Part shown: positions 37,134 to 45,541 of the stretch, one piece after another
Layout of the letters: each line of letters opens with the position of its first letter
Position numbering within the stretch: the stretch's first letter is position 1
DNA from: Marinobacter changyiensis
Lineage (GTDB): Bacteria; Pseudomonadota; Gammaproteobacteria; Pseudomonadales; Oleiphilaceae
Length of the DNA stretch: 64,000 nucleotides
NCBI RefSeq assembly: GCF_009193265.1
Contig: NZ_VZZZ01000001.1
Coordinates: 62,001 to 126,000, forward strand
Direction of reading: 5' to 3'
Made by a program: the position numbers and the translations under genes
The notes under the pieces: model-generated
Told to the model about the DNA's origin: nothing
What the model saw: only the letters and a program-made list of their open reading frames with translations
Databases searched by the model: none

Positions 37134-37211
37134 CGTGAATACGAAACACCCGGCTCCCTATAAATCAGATAGAGGGCCTTCCATACCCGGGTGGCTCCCG
37201 CCTGCGGATAT

Positions 37212-37691
37212 TCACGCGTGTTCCTCCTGCTCTTGCCGCAACTTGGCTCGCACATTCATCAGCACTTTCCCGTAGTGGTTCTCGCCCCGACGATCACGGC
37301 CGCAGCCCCAGAAGTAATCAAAATTGCTGTTTTCCACAATCTTCTGCTCGCCGGTTTTGAGCAGTGCCTCCGCCAGCTCCGGGTGAGTGCGGCAGCGCAC
37401 ATACACCCCTCGCGTCATGACGGTTTCCCGCACCTGCTTCCAGTCCCGCCGCAGGCTTTTGTGACGCTTGCGTCCAAGCTTTCCCGCCTTGGCGCACGTA
37501 TCCGCTGATCGCACCTTTTCCTGCCGGTTTTCGTCGGTAAATTTCATACCCTGAAAGTAGTGTTCCAGGGTGGGCCAGACCTTGCCCTCCAGTTCAAAGC
37601 TGAAGGGGGCATGGGTTCCCAAAGGGTTTTCTGGATCAGTTCGTGACATAAACAGATCATTCTCGCCGTTGTCGGCCGGAAAAAGAGACAT
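37212..37691 (-). CDS. NADAR family protein (YbiA-like)
   Basis: A 159-aa protein with FSFELEGKVWPTLEHYFQGMKF near the N-terminus, KAGKLGRKRH in the middle and WGCGRDRRGENHYGKVLM near the end, the hallmarks of NADAR. These enzymes are N-glycosidases acting on damaged riboflavin intermediates or on ADP-ribosylated substrates; some serve in NAD and ADP-ribose signalling or toxin reversal. The neighbours give no hint of a toxin pair. Confidence 0.85.
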   Translation of the reverse strand: MSLFPADNGENDLFMSRTDPENPLGTHAPFSFELEGKVWPTLEHYFQGMKFTDENRQEKVRSADTCAKAGKLGRKRHKSLRRDWKQVRETVMTRGVYVRCRTHPELAEALLKTGEQKIVENSNFDYFWGCGRDRRGENHYGKVLMNVRAKLRQEQEEHA

Positions 37692-37721
37692 GATGACGAC
37701 CCTTCGGAAAAGCGGTGGTAT

Positions 37722-37859
37722 TCAGATATCACCCAGTATCACTGAGTCGGAGCCAATGGTCACGCCAATAAAGCCGTCGCTGCTTTCCGACTGGGGTTCC
37801 TGCAAAACCCCAAGCCCGAGCAGACGCAGCAATTTGCGGACACCGGATACCCTGGCCAT
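37722..37859 (-). CDS. Possible 45-aa protein, translationally coupled
   Basis: Its ATG shares a base with the TGA of the upstream dehydrogenase (TGATG). The product begins MARVSGVRKLLRLLGLG and ends TIGSDSVILGDI. No homology recognised and no ribosome site, so it rests on coupling alone. Confidence 0.3.
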   Translation of the reverse strand: MARVSGVRKLLRLLGLGVLQEPQSESSDGFIGVTIGSDSVILGDI

Positions 37860-38773
37860 CAGGCAGAGCGATCAGGGACCGCCGCTCTGCCTTCCCCAAG
37901 AGCCTGGCCAGGCTTTGCCAGGTATTCGAACACTGACGAAAAATCATCGCGACCATGCCCGGCGCGGTTGGCTTGCCCATAGACGGATTTGGCCAGACCG
38001 GCCAGGAACAGTGGCTGTTTCTGTTCGTAGGCGGTCACATCCAGCAGATGCAGATCCTTGAGCATCAGCTCCAGCGGGAACTGGGTCTCGTAATCACCCT
38101 CCTTGATCAGCGCGGCCTTACCCTTCAGGAAAGGCGCTGTCACCGGCAGGTTCGGCAAGGTATCCATCAGGAAATCCCGGCTGAACCCGAGTTTCTCCCC
38201 CAACAGGGCCGTTTCGCAATACACCAGCATGCTCTGGGCCAGCAACGCATTCACCAGCATCTTGAAGGCACTGCCCTGACCCGCGGGGCCCACGTGGAGA
38301 ATTTTCTGGCCCATGTGGTCGAGCAACGGCCGAACCTGATCAATATCGGAGGACTCCCCGCCCAGCAGGAACGTCAACTCACCCATCTCCGCCGGCATTT
38401 TTGTCCCCGCCACAGGCGCATCCAGAAAGCGTAATCCCCGGCCGCGGGAGCGTTCATCGCACTCACGGGTATAGGAAGGATTCACCGTGGAGCAATTAAC
38501 CCAGAGCGCGCCCTTACTCATGGCATCGACAAAACCGCCATCACCAAAGGCAACCTTTTCGACCACTTCCGGCGCACTGAGCATGGTGAACACCACATCC
38601 GCCTCAGCCACCGCATCCCGGGCAGAATCTGCCGCCTTCGCACCGACTTTTTCGAGGTGGGCCGCAGCCTCGGGAGACCGATTGAAGACCGTGAGTATGA
38701 TGCCATCGTGCTTGAGCAGATTGTTGGCCATGCGGCTGCCCATGATGCCAAGACCGATAAACGACACGTTCAT
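37859..38773 (-). CDS. NAD(P)-dependent beta-hydroxyacid dehydrogenase
   Basis: A 304-aa protein with Rossmann start MNVSFIGLGIMGSRMANNLL, substrate-binding DAPVAGTKMPAEMGELTFLLGG and catalytic Lys in GSAFKMLVNALLA, where the usual family text is G-x-x-x-K-x-x-N. Members include 3-hydroxyisobutyrate, tartronate semialdehyde and succinic-semialdehyde/glyoxylate reductases. The substrate is undetermined. Upstream AGGAGAG fits the ATG. Confidence 0.88.
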   Translation of the reverse strand: MNVSFIGLGIMGSRMANNLLKHDGIILTVFNRSPEAAAHLEKVGAKAADSARDAVAEADVVFTMLSAPEVVEKVAFGDGGFVDAMSKGALWVNCSTVNPSYTRECDERSRGRGLRFLDAPVAGTKMPAEMGELTFLLGGESSDIDQVRPLLDHMGQKILHVGPAGQGSAFKMLVNALLAQSMLVYCETALLGEKLGFSRDFLMDTLPNLPVTAPFLKGKAALIKEGDYETQFPLELMLKDLHLLDVTAYEQKQPLFLAGLAKSVYGQANRAGHGRDDFSSVFEYLAKPGQALGEGRAAVPDRSA

Positions 38774-38845
38774 ACAACTCTCCTTTGTGGTTCCGGTAGG
38801 TATAGCTTAGCCGGATTCGTCAAAACCCGGCCGAACACGCCGAAG

Positions 38846-38878
38846 CCTATTGACTGAGGCTGGCTAATGGGTGCCCCC
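38846..38878 (+). repeat. Dispersed repeat R2 copy
   Basis: CCTATTGACTGAGGCTGGCT followed by AATGGGTGCCCCC; same family as 11076 and 15692, about 170 bases upstream of the sulfite-dehydrogenase-type gene. Confidence 0.55.
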
Positions 38879-39047
38879 GTTTGGGTGTCATTTGACAGGC
38901 ATCGGAATCACTGCTAACAAACTAACAAACAACTGATCAAAAAATGCACAGAGCATCTCAGCCAGCGTTGTTCTGGAAATTGATAACGGGCCCTGAGCAT
39001 CTGGTGCAGTGGGACGGCCGCAGTAATAAAAAACGAGGGATTGGGCT

Positions 39048-40328
39048 ATGGCTACCGATAACCGCACTGATGGACAGATAGAACGAAGGCAGTTTCTCAA
39101 ACGCTCCCTGGGTGTGGTAGCGGCAGCCAGTTTGCCTTTACCCGTCAGCCAGGCGCTGGCGGCCAGCAATGGCGGCGGAAACCTGGCACCCAATGTGCCG
39201 GAATGGACCCGGTCTCAGGGCGCGCCCATTCTTTCACCGGCCTATGGCCAACCCTCCAGGTTTGAAGACGGCGTCGTCCGCACCCCGACGGACCTGACCC
39301 CCACCACAACCTCGTCCTGGAGTTTTACCCCTTTACAGGATCTGAACGGCGCCATTACCCCCAATGGCCTGGTCTTCGAGCGCCATCACGGCGGGGTTCC
39401 GGATATTGATCCTGAGCAGCACCAGCTGATGCTGCACGGCATGGTCGAGAAGCCGATGATCTTCAGCATGGCCGAGATCAAACGCTTTCCCCAGGTCTCG
39501 ATAAAGCGGTTTCTGGAGTGTTCGGGCAACACCCTGACGGAATGGAAGCAGCCCACCGGCAAGACCGTTCAGGATACCCACGGCCTGCTCAGTTGCTGTG
39601 AATGGACGGGCGTGCGCCTGTCGACGCTCCTGCGGGCAGCGGGTGTCGGGGATAAGGCCAAGTGGATTCTGGCAGAGGGTGCCGATGCCGCCGCGATGAC
39701 CCGCAGCATTCCCATGGAAAAGGCTCTGGACGATGCGCTGGTGGTCTACGCCCAGAATGGAGAGGCCTTGCGCCCCGAGCAGGGCTATCCCCTGCGGCTG
39801 ATCCTGCCCGGTTTTGAGGGCAACACCCAGATCAAGTGGCTGCGCCGGCTTGAAGTCAGTGACGCGCCTTATATGACCCGGGAAGAAACGTCCAAATACA
39901 CCGATCTGATGCGCGATGGAAGCGCCCGCCAGTTTACCTTCGTGATGGAGGCCAAGTCGGTCATCACCTTTCCCTCCGGGGGCCACACCCTGCCGGAAAA
40001 GGGCTTTTACGAGATCCGCGGGCTTGCCTGGTCTGGCCGAGGCAAGATTACCTGGGTCGATGTCTCCACCGACGGGGGCCGCAACTGGACACAGGCGGAG
40101 CTCGAAGGACCGGTGGAATCCAAGGCACTGACCGCATTCCGGCTCCCCTGGCGATGGGAAGGTGGCAGCGCGCTACTACAGAGCCGTGCCATCGATGAAA
40201 CCGGATACGTCCAGCCCACCCGTCAGGCACTGATTAAAGCGCGCGGGCTGAAATCCGTTTATCACCTGAATGCCATACAGACATGGGAAGTCAGCTCTGA
40301 CGGAGGGATCAGCAATGTTCACGTATAA
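39048..40328 (+). CDS. soxC: Sulfite dehydrogenase molybdenum subunit, SoxC type
   Basis: A 426-aa protein with Tat signal IERRQFLKRSLGV and cleavage near SQALAAS. The sulfite-oxidase fold is shown by the Mo ligand Cys158 in RFLECSGNT, EGADAAAMTRS-like active-site text, and the dimerisation domain starting near SVITFPSGGHTLP, with GKITWVDVSTDGGRNW. It oxidises sulfite or a SoxY-bound sulfur species in the periplasm. The cytochrome gene overlaps its end. No other sox genes are near, so a stand-alone SorAB-like enzyme is also possible. Confidence 0.87.
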   Translation: MATDNRTDGQIERRQFLKRSLGVVAAASLPLPVSQALAASNGGGNLAPNVPEWTRSQGAPILSPAYGQPSRFEDGVVRTPTDLTPTTTSSWSFTPLQDLNGAITPNGLVFERHHGGVPDIDPEQHQLMLHGMVEKPMIFSMAEIKRFPQVSIKRFLECSGNTLTEWKQPTGKTVQDTHGLLSCCEWTGVRLSTLLRAAGVGDKAKWILAEGADAAAMTRSIPMEKALDDALVVYAQNGEALRPEQGYPLRLILPGFEGNTQIKWLRRLEVSDAPYMTREETSKYTDLMRDGSARQFTFVMEAKSVITFPSGGHTLPEKGFYEIRGLAWSGRGKITWVDVSTDGGRNWTQAELEGPVESKALTAFRLPWRWEGGSALLQSRAIDETGYVQPTRQALIKARGLKSVYHLNAIQTWEVSSDGGISNVHV

Positions 40329-40902
40329 AACCATCGCATTCACGGTGCTCGCGTCTCTGGTTGGGGCGGGCACCATTATGGCTCAGGATGAGGATTACGG
40401 CCTGGGCCGGGAAGCCACCACAAAGGAAATCGCGGGCTGGAATATTGATGTGCCGCCCAGCGGCGACGGCCTACCCGGGGGCTCCGGCACCGTGGCTGAG
40501 GGCAAAGAGGTGTACCAGACCCAGTGCCAGAGCTGCCACGGTGCCGACGGTAACAGTGGCCCGATGGATAAGCTGGTAGGTGGCAAGGACACACTGACAA
40601 GTGATTCCCCGGTCAAGACCGTGGGAAGCTACTGGCCTTATGCCACCACACTTTACGATTACATCCACCGTGCCATGCCGTTCAATTCTCCACAATCGCT
40701 CTCGCCGGATGACACCTATGCGGTCACCGCCTATGTACTCTTTCTCAACGGCATTGTGGACGAAGACACCACCCTCGACGCCGACTCGCTGCCCGATATC
40801 AGGATGCCCAACCGGGACGGCTTTGTTAGCCCGGACCCACGCCCGGATGTTCTTGCCAACGCGTGTATGACTGACTGTGGGAGTGACGAGACTACTCCGT
40901 AG
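40315..40902 (+). CDS. Monoheme cytochrome c partner of the sulfite dehydrogenase
   Basis: ATG at 40315 overlaps soxC by 14 bases and has GGAGG upstream. The 195-aa product carries a signal peptide (MFTYKTIAFTVLASLVGAG) and one heme site CQSCHG, with a distal Met likely in RAMPFNSPQSL, a SoxD/SorB hallmark. It accepts electrons from the Mo subunit. It has one heme, whereas classical SoxD has two. Confidence 0.85.
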   Translation: MFTYKTIAFTVLASLVGAGTIMAQDEDYGLGREATTKEIAGWNIDVPPSGDGLPGGSGTVAEGKEVYQTQCQSCHGADGNSGPMDKLVGGKDTLTSDSPVKTVGSYWPYATTLYDYIHRAMPFNSPQSLSPDDTYAVTAYVLFLNGIVDEDTTLDADSLPDIRMPNRDGFVSPDPRPDVLANACMTDCGSDETTP

Positions 40903-40919
40903 GTGAGGATGATTTCCCT

Positions 40920-41285
40920 ATGATGGGCAAAATGGTGGACCCGCCGGCCGAGGTCCATCTCATCCACACCGGGTTTCTCGAAGACGCCCACACCGTCGAG
41001 GTGATGCATCTGTCGAGCCGGGGCCTTATGAGAATAGCCGAAGTGGGCACCCTGGTTAAAGAAGACGTGATTGACCTGGCGGTGACAGGCAGCCACACGG
41101 ATGCAGACGCGCTCCTTATCCCCGACACGGCGCTGCACTCTGCGGCCTGGCTGAGTGACCTGGAGCAAGCCACCGGGAAACCGGTTCTGACGGCCAACCA
41201 GGTCAGTTTCTGGGAGGCTCTGCGGTTGTGCGGCAAACTGACGCCTCAGCCCGGACTGGGTAAATTATTCGCCGAGGTTCCCTGA
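40920..41285 (+). pseudogene. C-terminal half of an Asp/Glu racemase/maleate isomerase family gene
   Basis: A 121-codon frame whose end reads DADALLIPDTALHSAAWLSD then GKPVLTANQVSFWEALRLCG, matching the C-terminal domain of arylmalonate decarboxylase/maleate isomerase relatives (about 240 aa). The second catalytic Cys, normally in SCTALR, is replaced (PDTALHS), and the N-terminal domain is absent. An ATG and weak GAGG site exist, so a product may be made, but not an active enzyme of that type. It lies 17 bases after the cytochrome gene. Confidence 0.6.
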
Positions 41286-41416
41286 GCTATCGCCTGCCTC
41301 TGCGCCGATGGCTACTCCGTTTGCGCTGGCCAAGAACTGATACAGTGCCGGCCGCCGTTCGTACATCCCCCGGTAATTCTTTCTTAAAAATCACTTTTCT
41401 ATTCAAATGGAGATGT

Positions 41417-41800
41417 ATGACTAATTCCAAAGAACTGCTTCAATCCCCGCTTTTTCAGTCCGTCGCAGACCTGACGTTCGATTCGGTGATGGTGACCGAA
41501 GCCACCGCTGATCATAAGAACTCCGTGATTATATATGTGAATCAGGCGTTTACCGATCTGACCGGCTATCCGGCCGATGAGGTGCTGGGGAAGACACCCG
41601 GGCTTCTCCAGGGGCCGGAAACCGATAAAGCGGTGACCGAGCGTTTGTCTGAAGATCTGAAGAACAATCGGACCTTTCACGGCAGCACTGTCAACTACCG
41701 CAAGGACGGCGCGCCCTTTACCATTGAATGGAAGGTCTCCCCGGTAATGGCTGGCACTAACGCCACGCATTATGTGGCGGTACAGAGAGCGGTTGATTAG
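41417..41800 (+). CDS. Single PAS-domain protein
   Basis: 127 aa, almost entirely one PAS domain: IIYVNQAFTDLTGYPADEVLG, then LLQGPETDKAVTERL and FHGSTVNYRKDGAPFTIEW. The helix position where LOV photoreceptors have the flavin-binding Cys (NCRFLQ) reads TPGLLQ, so it is not a LOV photosensor. No output domain is attached. It could be a stand-alone sensor partnering another protein. GGAG lies four bases before the chosen ATG; ATG at 41413 is out of frame. Confidence 0.8.
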   Translation: MTNSKELLQSPLFQSVADLTFDSVMVTEATADHKNSVIIYVNQAFTDLTGYPADEVLGKTPGLLQGPETDKAVTERLSEDLKNNRTFHGSTVNYRKDGAPFTIEWKVSPVMAGTNATHYVAVQRAVD

Positions 41801-41913
41801 GACAGTGATGTGCGCCTGAGCAGGGGCGGGGCAAAACGCAAGACCTGCCCCCAGCTGCAGACAGGAGGATCTGAATTGGCCGAAGGTTTTGGAGTAGGCA
41901 TGCGGGACAAACT

Positions 41914-41936
41914 AATCCGGGACAAATTTATTTATT
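41914..41936 (+). repeat. Dispersed repeat R1 copy
   Basis: AATCCGGGACAAATTTATTT and the following ATT. On the minus strand it supplies the final Asn-Lys and the TAA stop of the MscS gene. Confidence 0.7.
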
Positions 41937-43088
41937 GACCGCTGGCTTCGCTGCCAGCTTCGTGTAGAGGGGCTCCAAGATCGGCTTCAGCCCTTTGGCA
42001 TCGTCAATAAACAACTGCAAATGGGGAAAAGGAATCTCGATGCCGGCGGCGTCCAGCACCTCTTTGATCTGTTCCAGAATGTCCGCCATGATTCTGGGCT
42101 GCACATCCAGGTTGTCCGGGGTAATCCATACTTTGACTTCCAGATTCATCGAGGAGTCGCCCAGGCTCGTGAGCATCACGCGGGGCTCCATACCGGCCCC
42201 CTGCAACACTTCCGGATGCCCGAGCAACACCGGCATAAGGACTTCTCTGGCCGCCTTCACAGACTCCTTGTAAGCAATGCCCACGGGAATATTGAGCCGG
42301 GTCACTCCCTCGGCACTGTAATTAACGATATCCGATGACGCCACGCTGTCGTTTGGAATCATTGTGAAGATATTATCCCGGGTCCGCAGCCAGGTGGTAC
42401 GCAGAGCAATCTTGATCACTTTGCCGTCCTGGCCGTTAATGGTCACCCAGTCACCGATGTGGAAGGGTCGTTCAATCAGCAGGGTGATGCCGGCAATGAA
42501 ATTTGCCAGGGTAGATTGCGCCGCAAAGCCAACCGCAATACCGACAATACCCAGACCTGCAATAATCGAAAGCACATCAAATCCGAACTGGGCCAGTACC
42601 GTCACCACGGCCAGTGTTCCGGCCAATACCAACAACAGATTTTCGACCAGCTGACGGATCGACGGGTCCATCCCGTAGCGAGCCACTCCCTCCTTCATCA
42701 GCCGCCCGACAATCATCCAGGCCACAAAAAATCCGAGGGCCATCAAACCCGCCCGGGCCATGGCCTTAAGAAACTCAGGCGAGGCCCCGAACTGGGCCAG
42801 GATTGCCAGCAACGCCCCCAGGCCGGCAAGATAACGGGCGCCACTACGCACTTGTGAGAACAACGGCTTTTGGGCCCGTTCCTTACCAATCACCAGCCGG
42901 ATGGCGCCTATCAGCAACAGATAAGCTCCGACAAACAGCGCAAGGTAGAGGATGGAGATCAGCAGTTGGCTCAGCAACTGAGCCATCAATTCGCCCCACC
43001 CCACATGCTCACCGGTCAGGGCCTGGAGTGCATCGCCAAGGTTTTGACCCACCTGTTCAGCGACAGCCGCAGTAAATGTTTCAGCCAT
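41928..43088 (-). CDS. MscS-family mechanosensitive channel
   Basis: A 386-aa protein with several N-terminal helices and the pore-lining segment LSIIAGLGIVGIAVGFAAQSTLANFIAGITLLIERPFHIGD (about residues 170-212), the MscS signature. The beta domain follows with RTTWLRTRDNIFTMIPN. Small-conductance channels open on osmotic downshock and release solutes from the cytosol; this suits a salt-adapted organism. Its last codons lie in an R1 repeat. Confidence 0.9.
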   Translation of the reverse strand: MAETFTAAVAEQVGQNLGDALQALTGEHVGWGELMAQLLSQLLISILYLALFVGAYLLLIGAIRLVIGKERAQKPLFSQVRSGARYLAGLGALLAILAQFGASPEFLKAMARAGLMALGFFVAWMIVGRLMKEGVARYGMDPSIRQLVENLLLVLAGTLAVVTVLAQFGFDVLSIIAGLGIVGIAVGFAAQSTLANFIAGITLLIERPFHIGDWVTINGQDGKVIKIALRTTWLRTRDNIFTMIPNDSVASSDIVNYSAEGVTRLNIPVGIAYKESVKAAREVLMPVLLGHPEVLQGAGMEPRVMLTSLGDSSMNLEVKVWITPDNLDVQPRIMADILEQIKEVLDAAGIEIPFPHLQLFIDDAKGLKPILEPLYTKLAAKPAVNK

Positions 43089-43340
43089 AGGCTTATTACT
43101 CGGTTCAAACGTCAGTCAAATTATGAATCGGATGCAGGTTCAGCATATCCCTTGCAGCAGGATAGTTTAAAAATATATCAGTCCCAAGTTTACTCCAGCA
43201 TCGTTATGAAATGGTGACGATTGCCTTATCGTTATGTGAGGAACTCTCTTTGCAACGGGTAGAAGCTACACCTGGCCCGTTGGAAATCCTGCGGGCTGGA
43301 ATGCGACAAGCGATGACTTTACCGCTAAGGAGGATCCGTT

Positions 43341-43790
43341 ATGTCACGTATCGCCATGCTTGTACTGGGAAGTTTTCTTCTGGCCACTCTGGCTCACGCC
43401 GCCCCCGGTCAGCCGAATTTCATGCCCGCCCTCTGGGGTGATGGCGAAGTCTGGAGTACCAAGGGAACCACCGCCTTGCCGGCTCCCACGGCCAACAACC
43501 TTCAGTCCTTCGACACCCTCTACGTGGTGACCAATTCCAACAACCCCGAAGGTCAGCTGCCGGTCTCCGAAGCAGCGCCTGGCAATCCGGCCTATAACGG
43601 GGGACGTTGGTTTACACACACCGTGGAATGGACCGAAGCTGCGTTTATGGATCATGGCTTCGTGCCGGTTCTGACGTCCTATGAGGACATCCAGTACCAC
43701 GAGTCGATAGGCCACCTGGCCATCACTCCGGGATCTTTTCCGGATGGCCCGCCGGTATACTTCCAGTGTCCCTTGCTTCCCGTGAAATGA
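43341..43790 (+). CDS. Secreted protein of unknown function, 149 aa
   Basis: Preceded by AAGGAGG and with signal peptide MSRIAMLVLGSFLLATLAHA. The mature part is aromatic- and Pro-rich (MPALWGDGEVWSTKGTTALP; FTHTVEWTEAAFMDHGF) with a single Cys near the C-terminus. No domain is recognised. It has its own strong terminator, so it is monocistronic and possibly well expressed. Confidence 0.75.
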   Translation: MSRIAMLVLGSFLLATLAHAAPGQPNFMPALWGDGEVWSTKGTTALPAPTANNLQSFDTLYVVTNSNNPEGQLPVSEAAPGNPAYNGGRWFTHTVEWTEAAFMDHGFVPVLTSYEDIQYHESIGHLAITPGSFPDGPPVYFQCPLLPVK

Positions 43791-43796
43791 GGTAAA

Positions 43797-43833
43797 GCAG
43801 AGAGCGGGCTGAGTCGATCAGCCCGCTCTCTGC
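43797..43833. terminator. Strong hairpin terminator
   Basis: GCAGAGAGCGGGCTGA (43797-43812) pairs perfectly over 16 bp with TCAGCCCGCTCTCTGC (43818-43833), with a 5-base loop, directly after the secreted-protein gene. The U tract is weak (TTGCTGT). Confidence 0.8.
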
Positions 43834-43906
43834 TTGCTGTAACAGCTGCATTTTGGCACTGGATTGGCTAAACTTCAGTCAGATACAGTGCACGGAGCGT
43901 GTGCCC

Positions 43907-44395
43907 ATGGAACATTCTCCTGATCTTACGCTGCGCCTCTCAAAGCGGCTTTCATTTCCACGTTCGAGTCAGGCGTTTTTCTGGCTGGCGATTCTTCTGG
44001 CTTTCGTTACCCCTGCTCACCCACTTGCTGATGACCAGACTCCACTGCACATGGCGCTGGATGGTAAATCCTTCCAGAGCAGGCTCGGCCCGATCGGGCA
44101 GCCCGCTGACGTTGATGACCTGCTCGTGTTCGAAGATGGCTATTTCGTATCCGAAGAGTGCGAACGGCGCTGCGGTTATGCAAAGGTCGAGTACTGGGTA
44201 AGGGCCCAGGATGACGGCATTCAGATGCGAGCCGACGTTCCGTGCACAGAGTCGGGCGCGATGATGTACTGGCGGGGTACTGTCCGGGGAGACCAGATCG
44301 AAGGCTCGTTCACCTGGGTAAACAAGCGTTGGTACTGGACCTTTGAGAAAGAGTTCTGGTTCAAGGGCCGGCTAGTGGAGGCTGGCAAGCCATGA
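43907..44395 (+). CDS. Secreted protein of unknown function, 162 aa
   Basis: ATG at 43907 with GGAG nine bases upstream. A long signal or anchor follows (AFFWLAILLAFVTPAHPLA). The mature part has a Cys pair in EECERRCGYAKVEYWV and a further Cys in ADVPCTESGAM, then GTVRGDQIEGSFTWVNKRWY, suggesting a small beta-barrel of lipocalin-like strand pattern. Not assigned to a family. It overlaps the next gene by four bases (ATGA), so both probably act together. Confidence 0.65.
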   Translation: MEHSPDLTLRLSKRLSFPRSSQAFFWLAILLAFVTPAHPLADDQTPLHMALDGKSFQSRLGPIGQPADVDDLLVFEDGYFVSEECERRCGYAKVEYWVRAQDDGIQMRADVPCTESGAMMYWRGTVRGDQIEGSFTWVNKRWYWTFEKEFWFKGRLVEAGKP

Positions 44396-45072
44396 CCCGG
44401 TCAGTCATGCCAGCCAGACGACGTGTGGCAGGACTGCTGAAACTCACAATCCTTATTATAGTCATTGTAGCGGGCAACCTGCTGACACGCGGCGTTATTG
44501 ATGGTCTGGACATGGACATTCGACCCTCCAACGAGCCTATACTGCACCAGATTATCATGACCTCCATCGCCGCCTATATCCTGTTGATGGCGATTCCCTT
44601 CGTGCCTGGTGTCGAAATCGGGCTGGCACTCATGATGATCCTCGGGCCCAAGATCGTGCCCCTGGTGTATGGCTGTACTTTGCTCTCGCTGTGTCTGACC
44701 TTTATGGTCGGCCGACTGTTACCGGAAAAAAGTATCACCCGTTTTTTGCGAGAAGTACATCTTGTTCGGGCCGCGACGTTCCTGGAGAACTTTCACGGGC
44801 TCGATGCCGAGCAGCGACTGGCCTGCCTGACGGAAAAATCGCCCCGGCGATGGGTACCGTGGCTTATAAAGCACCGCTACCTTACCCTGATGCTAATTAT
44901 CAACCTGCCGGGAAATATGGTTCTGGGCGGAGGTGGGGGGCTGGCGCTGATAGCTGGGATGAGCAGGATGTTTTCCATTCACCGATACATACTCATCGTG
45001 GCGGTTGCGATTTCACCTATCCCTCTCTTTCTGATGATCTTTGGAGATAAAATTGCCAACTGGCCGATTTAA
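44392..45072 (+). CDS. Inner-membrane protein, VTT/DedA-like
   Basis: A 226-aa protein with about five helices, including AYILLMAIPFVPGVEIGLALM and LVYGCTLLSLCLTFMVG, and a late Gly-rich stretch GNMVLGGGGGLALIAGM. The order and the PFVPG-E motif resemble SNARE-associated (VTT) DedA/TVP38 proteins, which act in lipid scrambling and membrane homeostasis. Coupled to the preceding secreted protein. Confidence 0.6.
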   Translation: MTRSVMPARRRVAGLLKLTILIIVIVAGNLLTRGVIDGLDMDIRPSNEPILHQIIMTSIAAYILLMAIPFVPGVEIGLALMMILGPKIVPLVYGCTLLSLCLTFMVGRLLPEKSITRFLREVHLVRAATFLENFHGLDAEQRLACLTEKSPRRWVPWLIKHRYLTLMLIINLPGNMVLGGGGGLALIAGMSRMFSIHRYILIVAVAISPIPLFLMIFGDKIANWPI

Positions 45073-45090
45073 GTCGTTGCTCGTCAAATA

Positions 45091-45123
45091 AAAACAAACT
45101 TAAGGGTGTCCCGGATTTTTCTC
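45091..45123 (-). repeat. Degenerate R1 copy
   Basis: AAACAAACTTAAGGGTGTCC then CGGATTTTTC; minus-strand R1 with a short insertion. Confidence 0.35.
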
Positions 45124-45219
45124 TTCAGCCCTATTTCCCTGTCCGTTTATCCGATCGTCGTAAGTGACTCAGCAGGGCCAAGTTGGGCATTCTGATCACC
45201 AAAACAAAGGGTTTCGAAC

Positions 45220-45303
45220 ATGAGCAACGACTATTTCGCGCACAAGGCGCAAAGCTACGAGCAGAATCCCGACCGTGTCGATAACGTCTCATCTCTTCCA
45301 TGA
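45220..45303 (+). pseudogene. N-terminal stub of a SAM methyltransferase gene
   Basis: 27 codons, MSNDYFAHKAQSYEQNPDRV then DNVSSLP and a stop. The start matches the N-terminus of small class I methyltransferases (YFxxKAxxWDxNPxRV). The SAM-binding part is gone. The surrounding 45073-45541 spacer holds only repeats. Confidence 0.55.
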
Positions 45304-45385
45304 CCATGCACCACCTGGGAGTTCCAATTCGGGTTCGAGCAGGAGGCGATTGCCGCCGCCTGAGCAGGTCTCTCCCTACCCGCTC

Positions 45386-45420
45386 TTCTATGGGTTAAGG
45401 GGGCTGACTTCGTATTAAGC
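45386..45420 (+). repeat. Repeat R3, copy 2
   Basis: 35-base match to 34802-34836, same orientation, left of duplication copy 2. Confidence 0.7.
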
Positions 45421-45437
45421 GAAGAGGTGGAGGTGAC

Positions 45438-45486
45438 GGAAAACCGAGGCAGATTCAATCGCAGGTATCCGGGACAGGTTTTCTTT
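45438..45486 (+). repeat. Two tandem R1 copies
   Basis: GGAAAACCGAGGCAGATTCA at 45438 and ATCCGGGACAGGTTTTCTTT at 45467-45486, same orientation. Confidence 0.5.
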
Positions 45487-45541
45487 GGAGCAGTTGGTCC
45501 TAAGAAACGCTATTGTTGATAAACAAGCCTGAACACCTCTG

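Noticed and set aside
45335..45360. GGGTTCGAGCAGG resembling a tRNA T-arm
   Set aside because: No acceptor stem, D-arm or anticodon arm can be formed around it.
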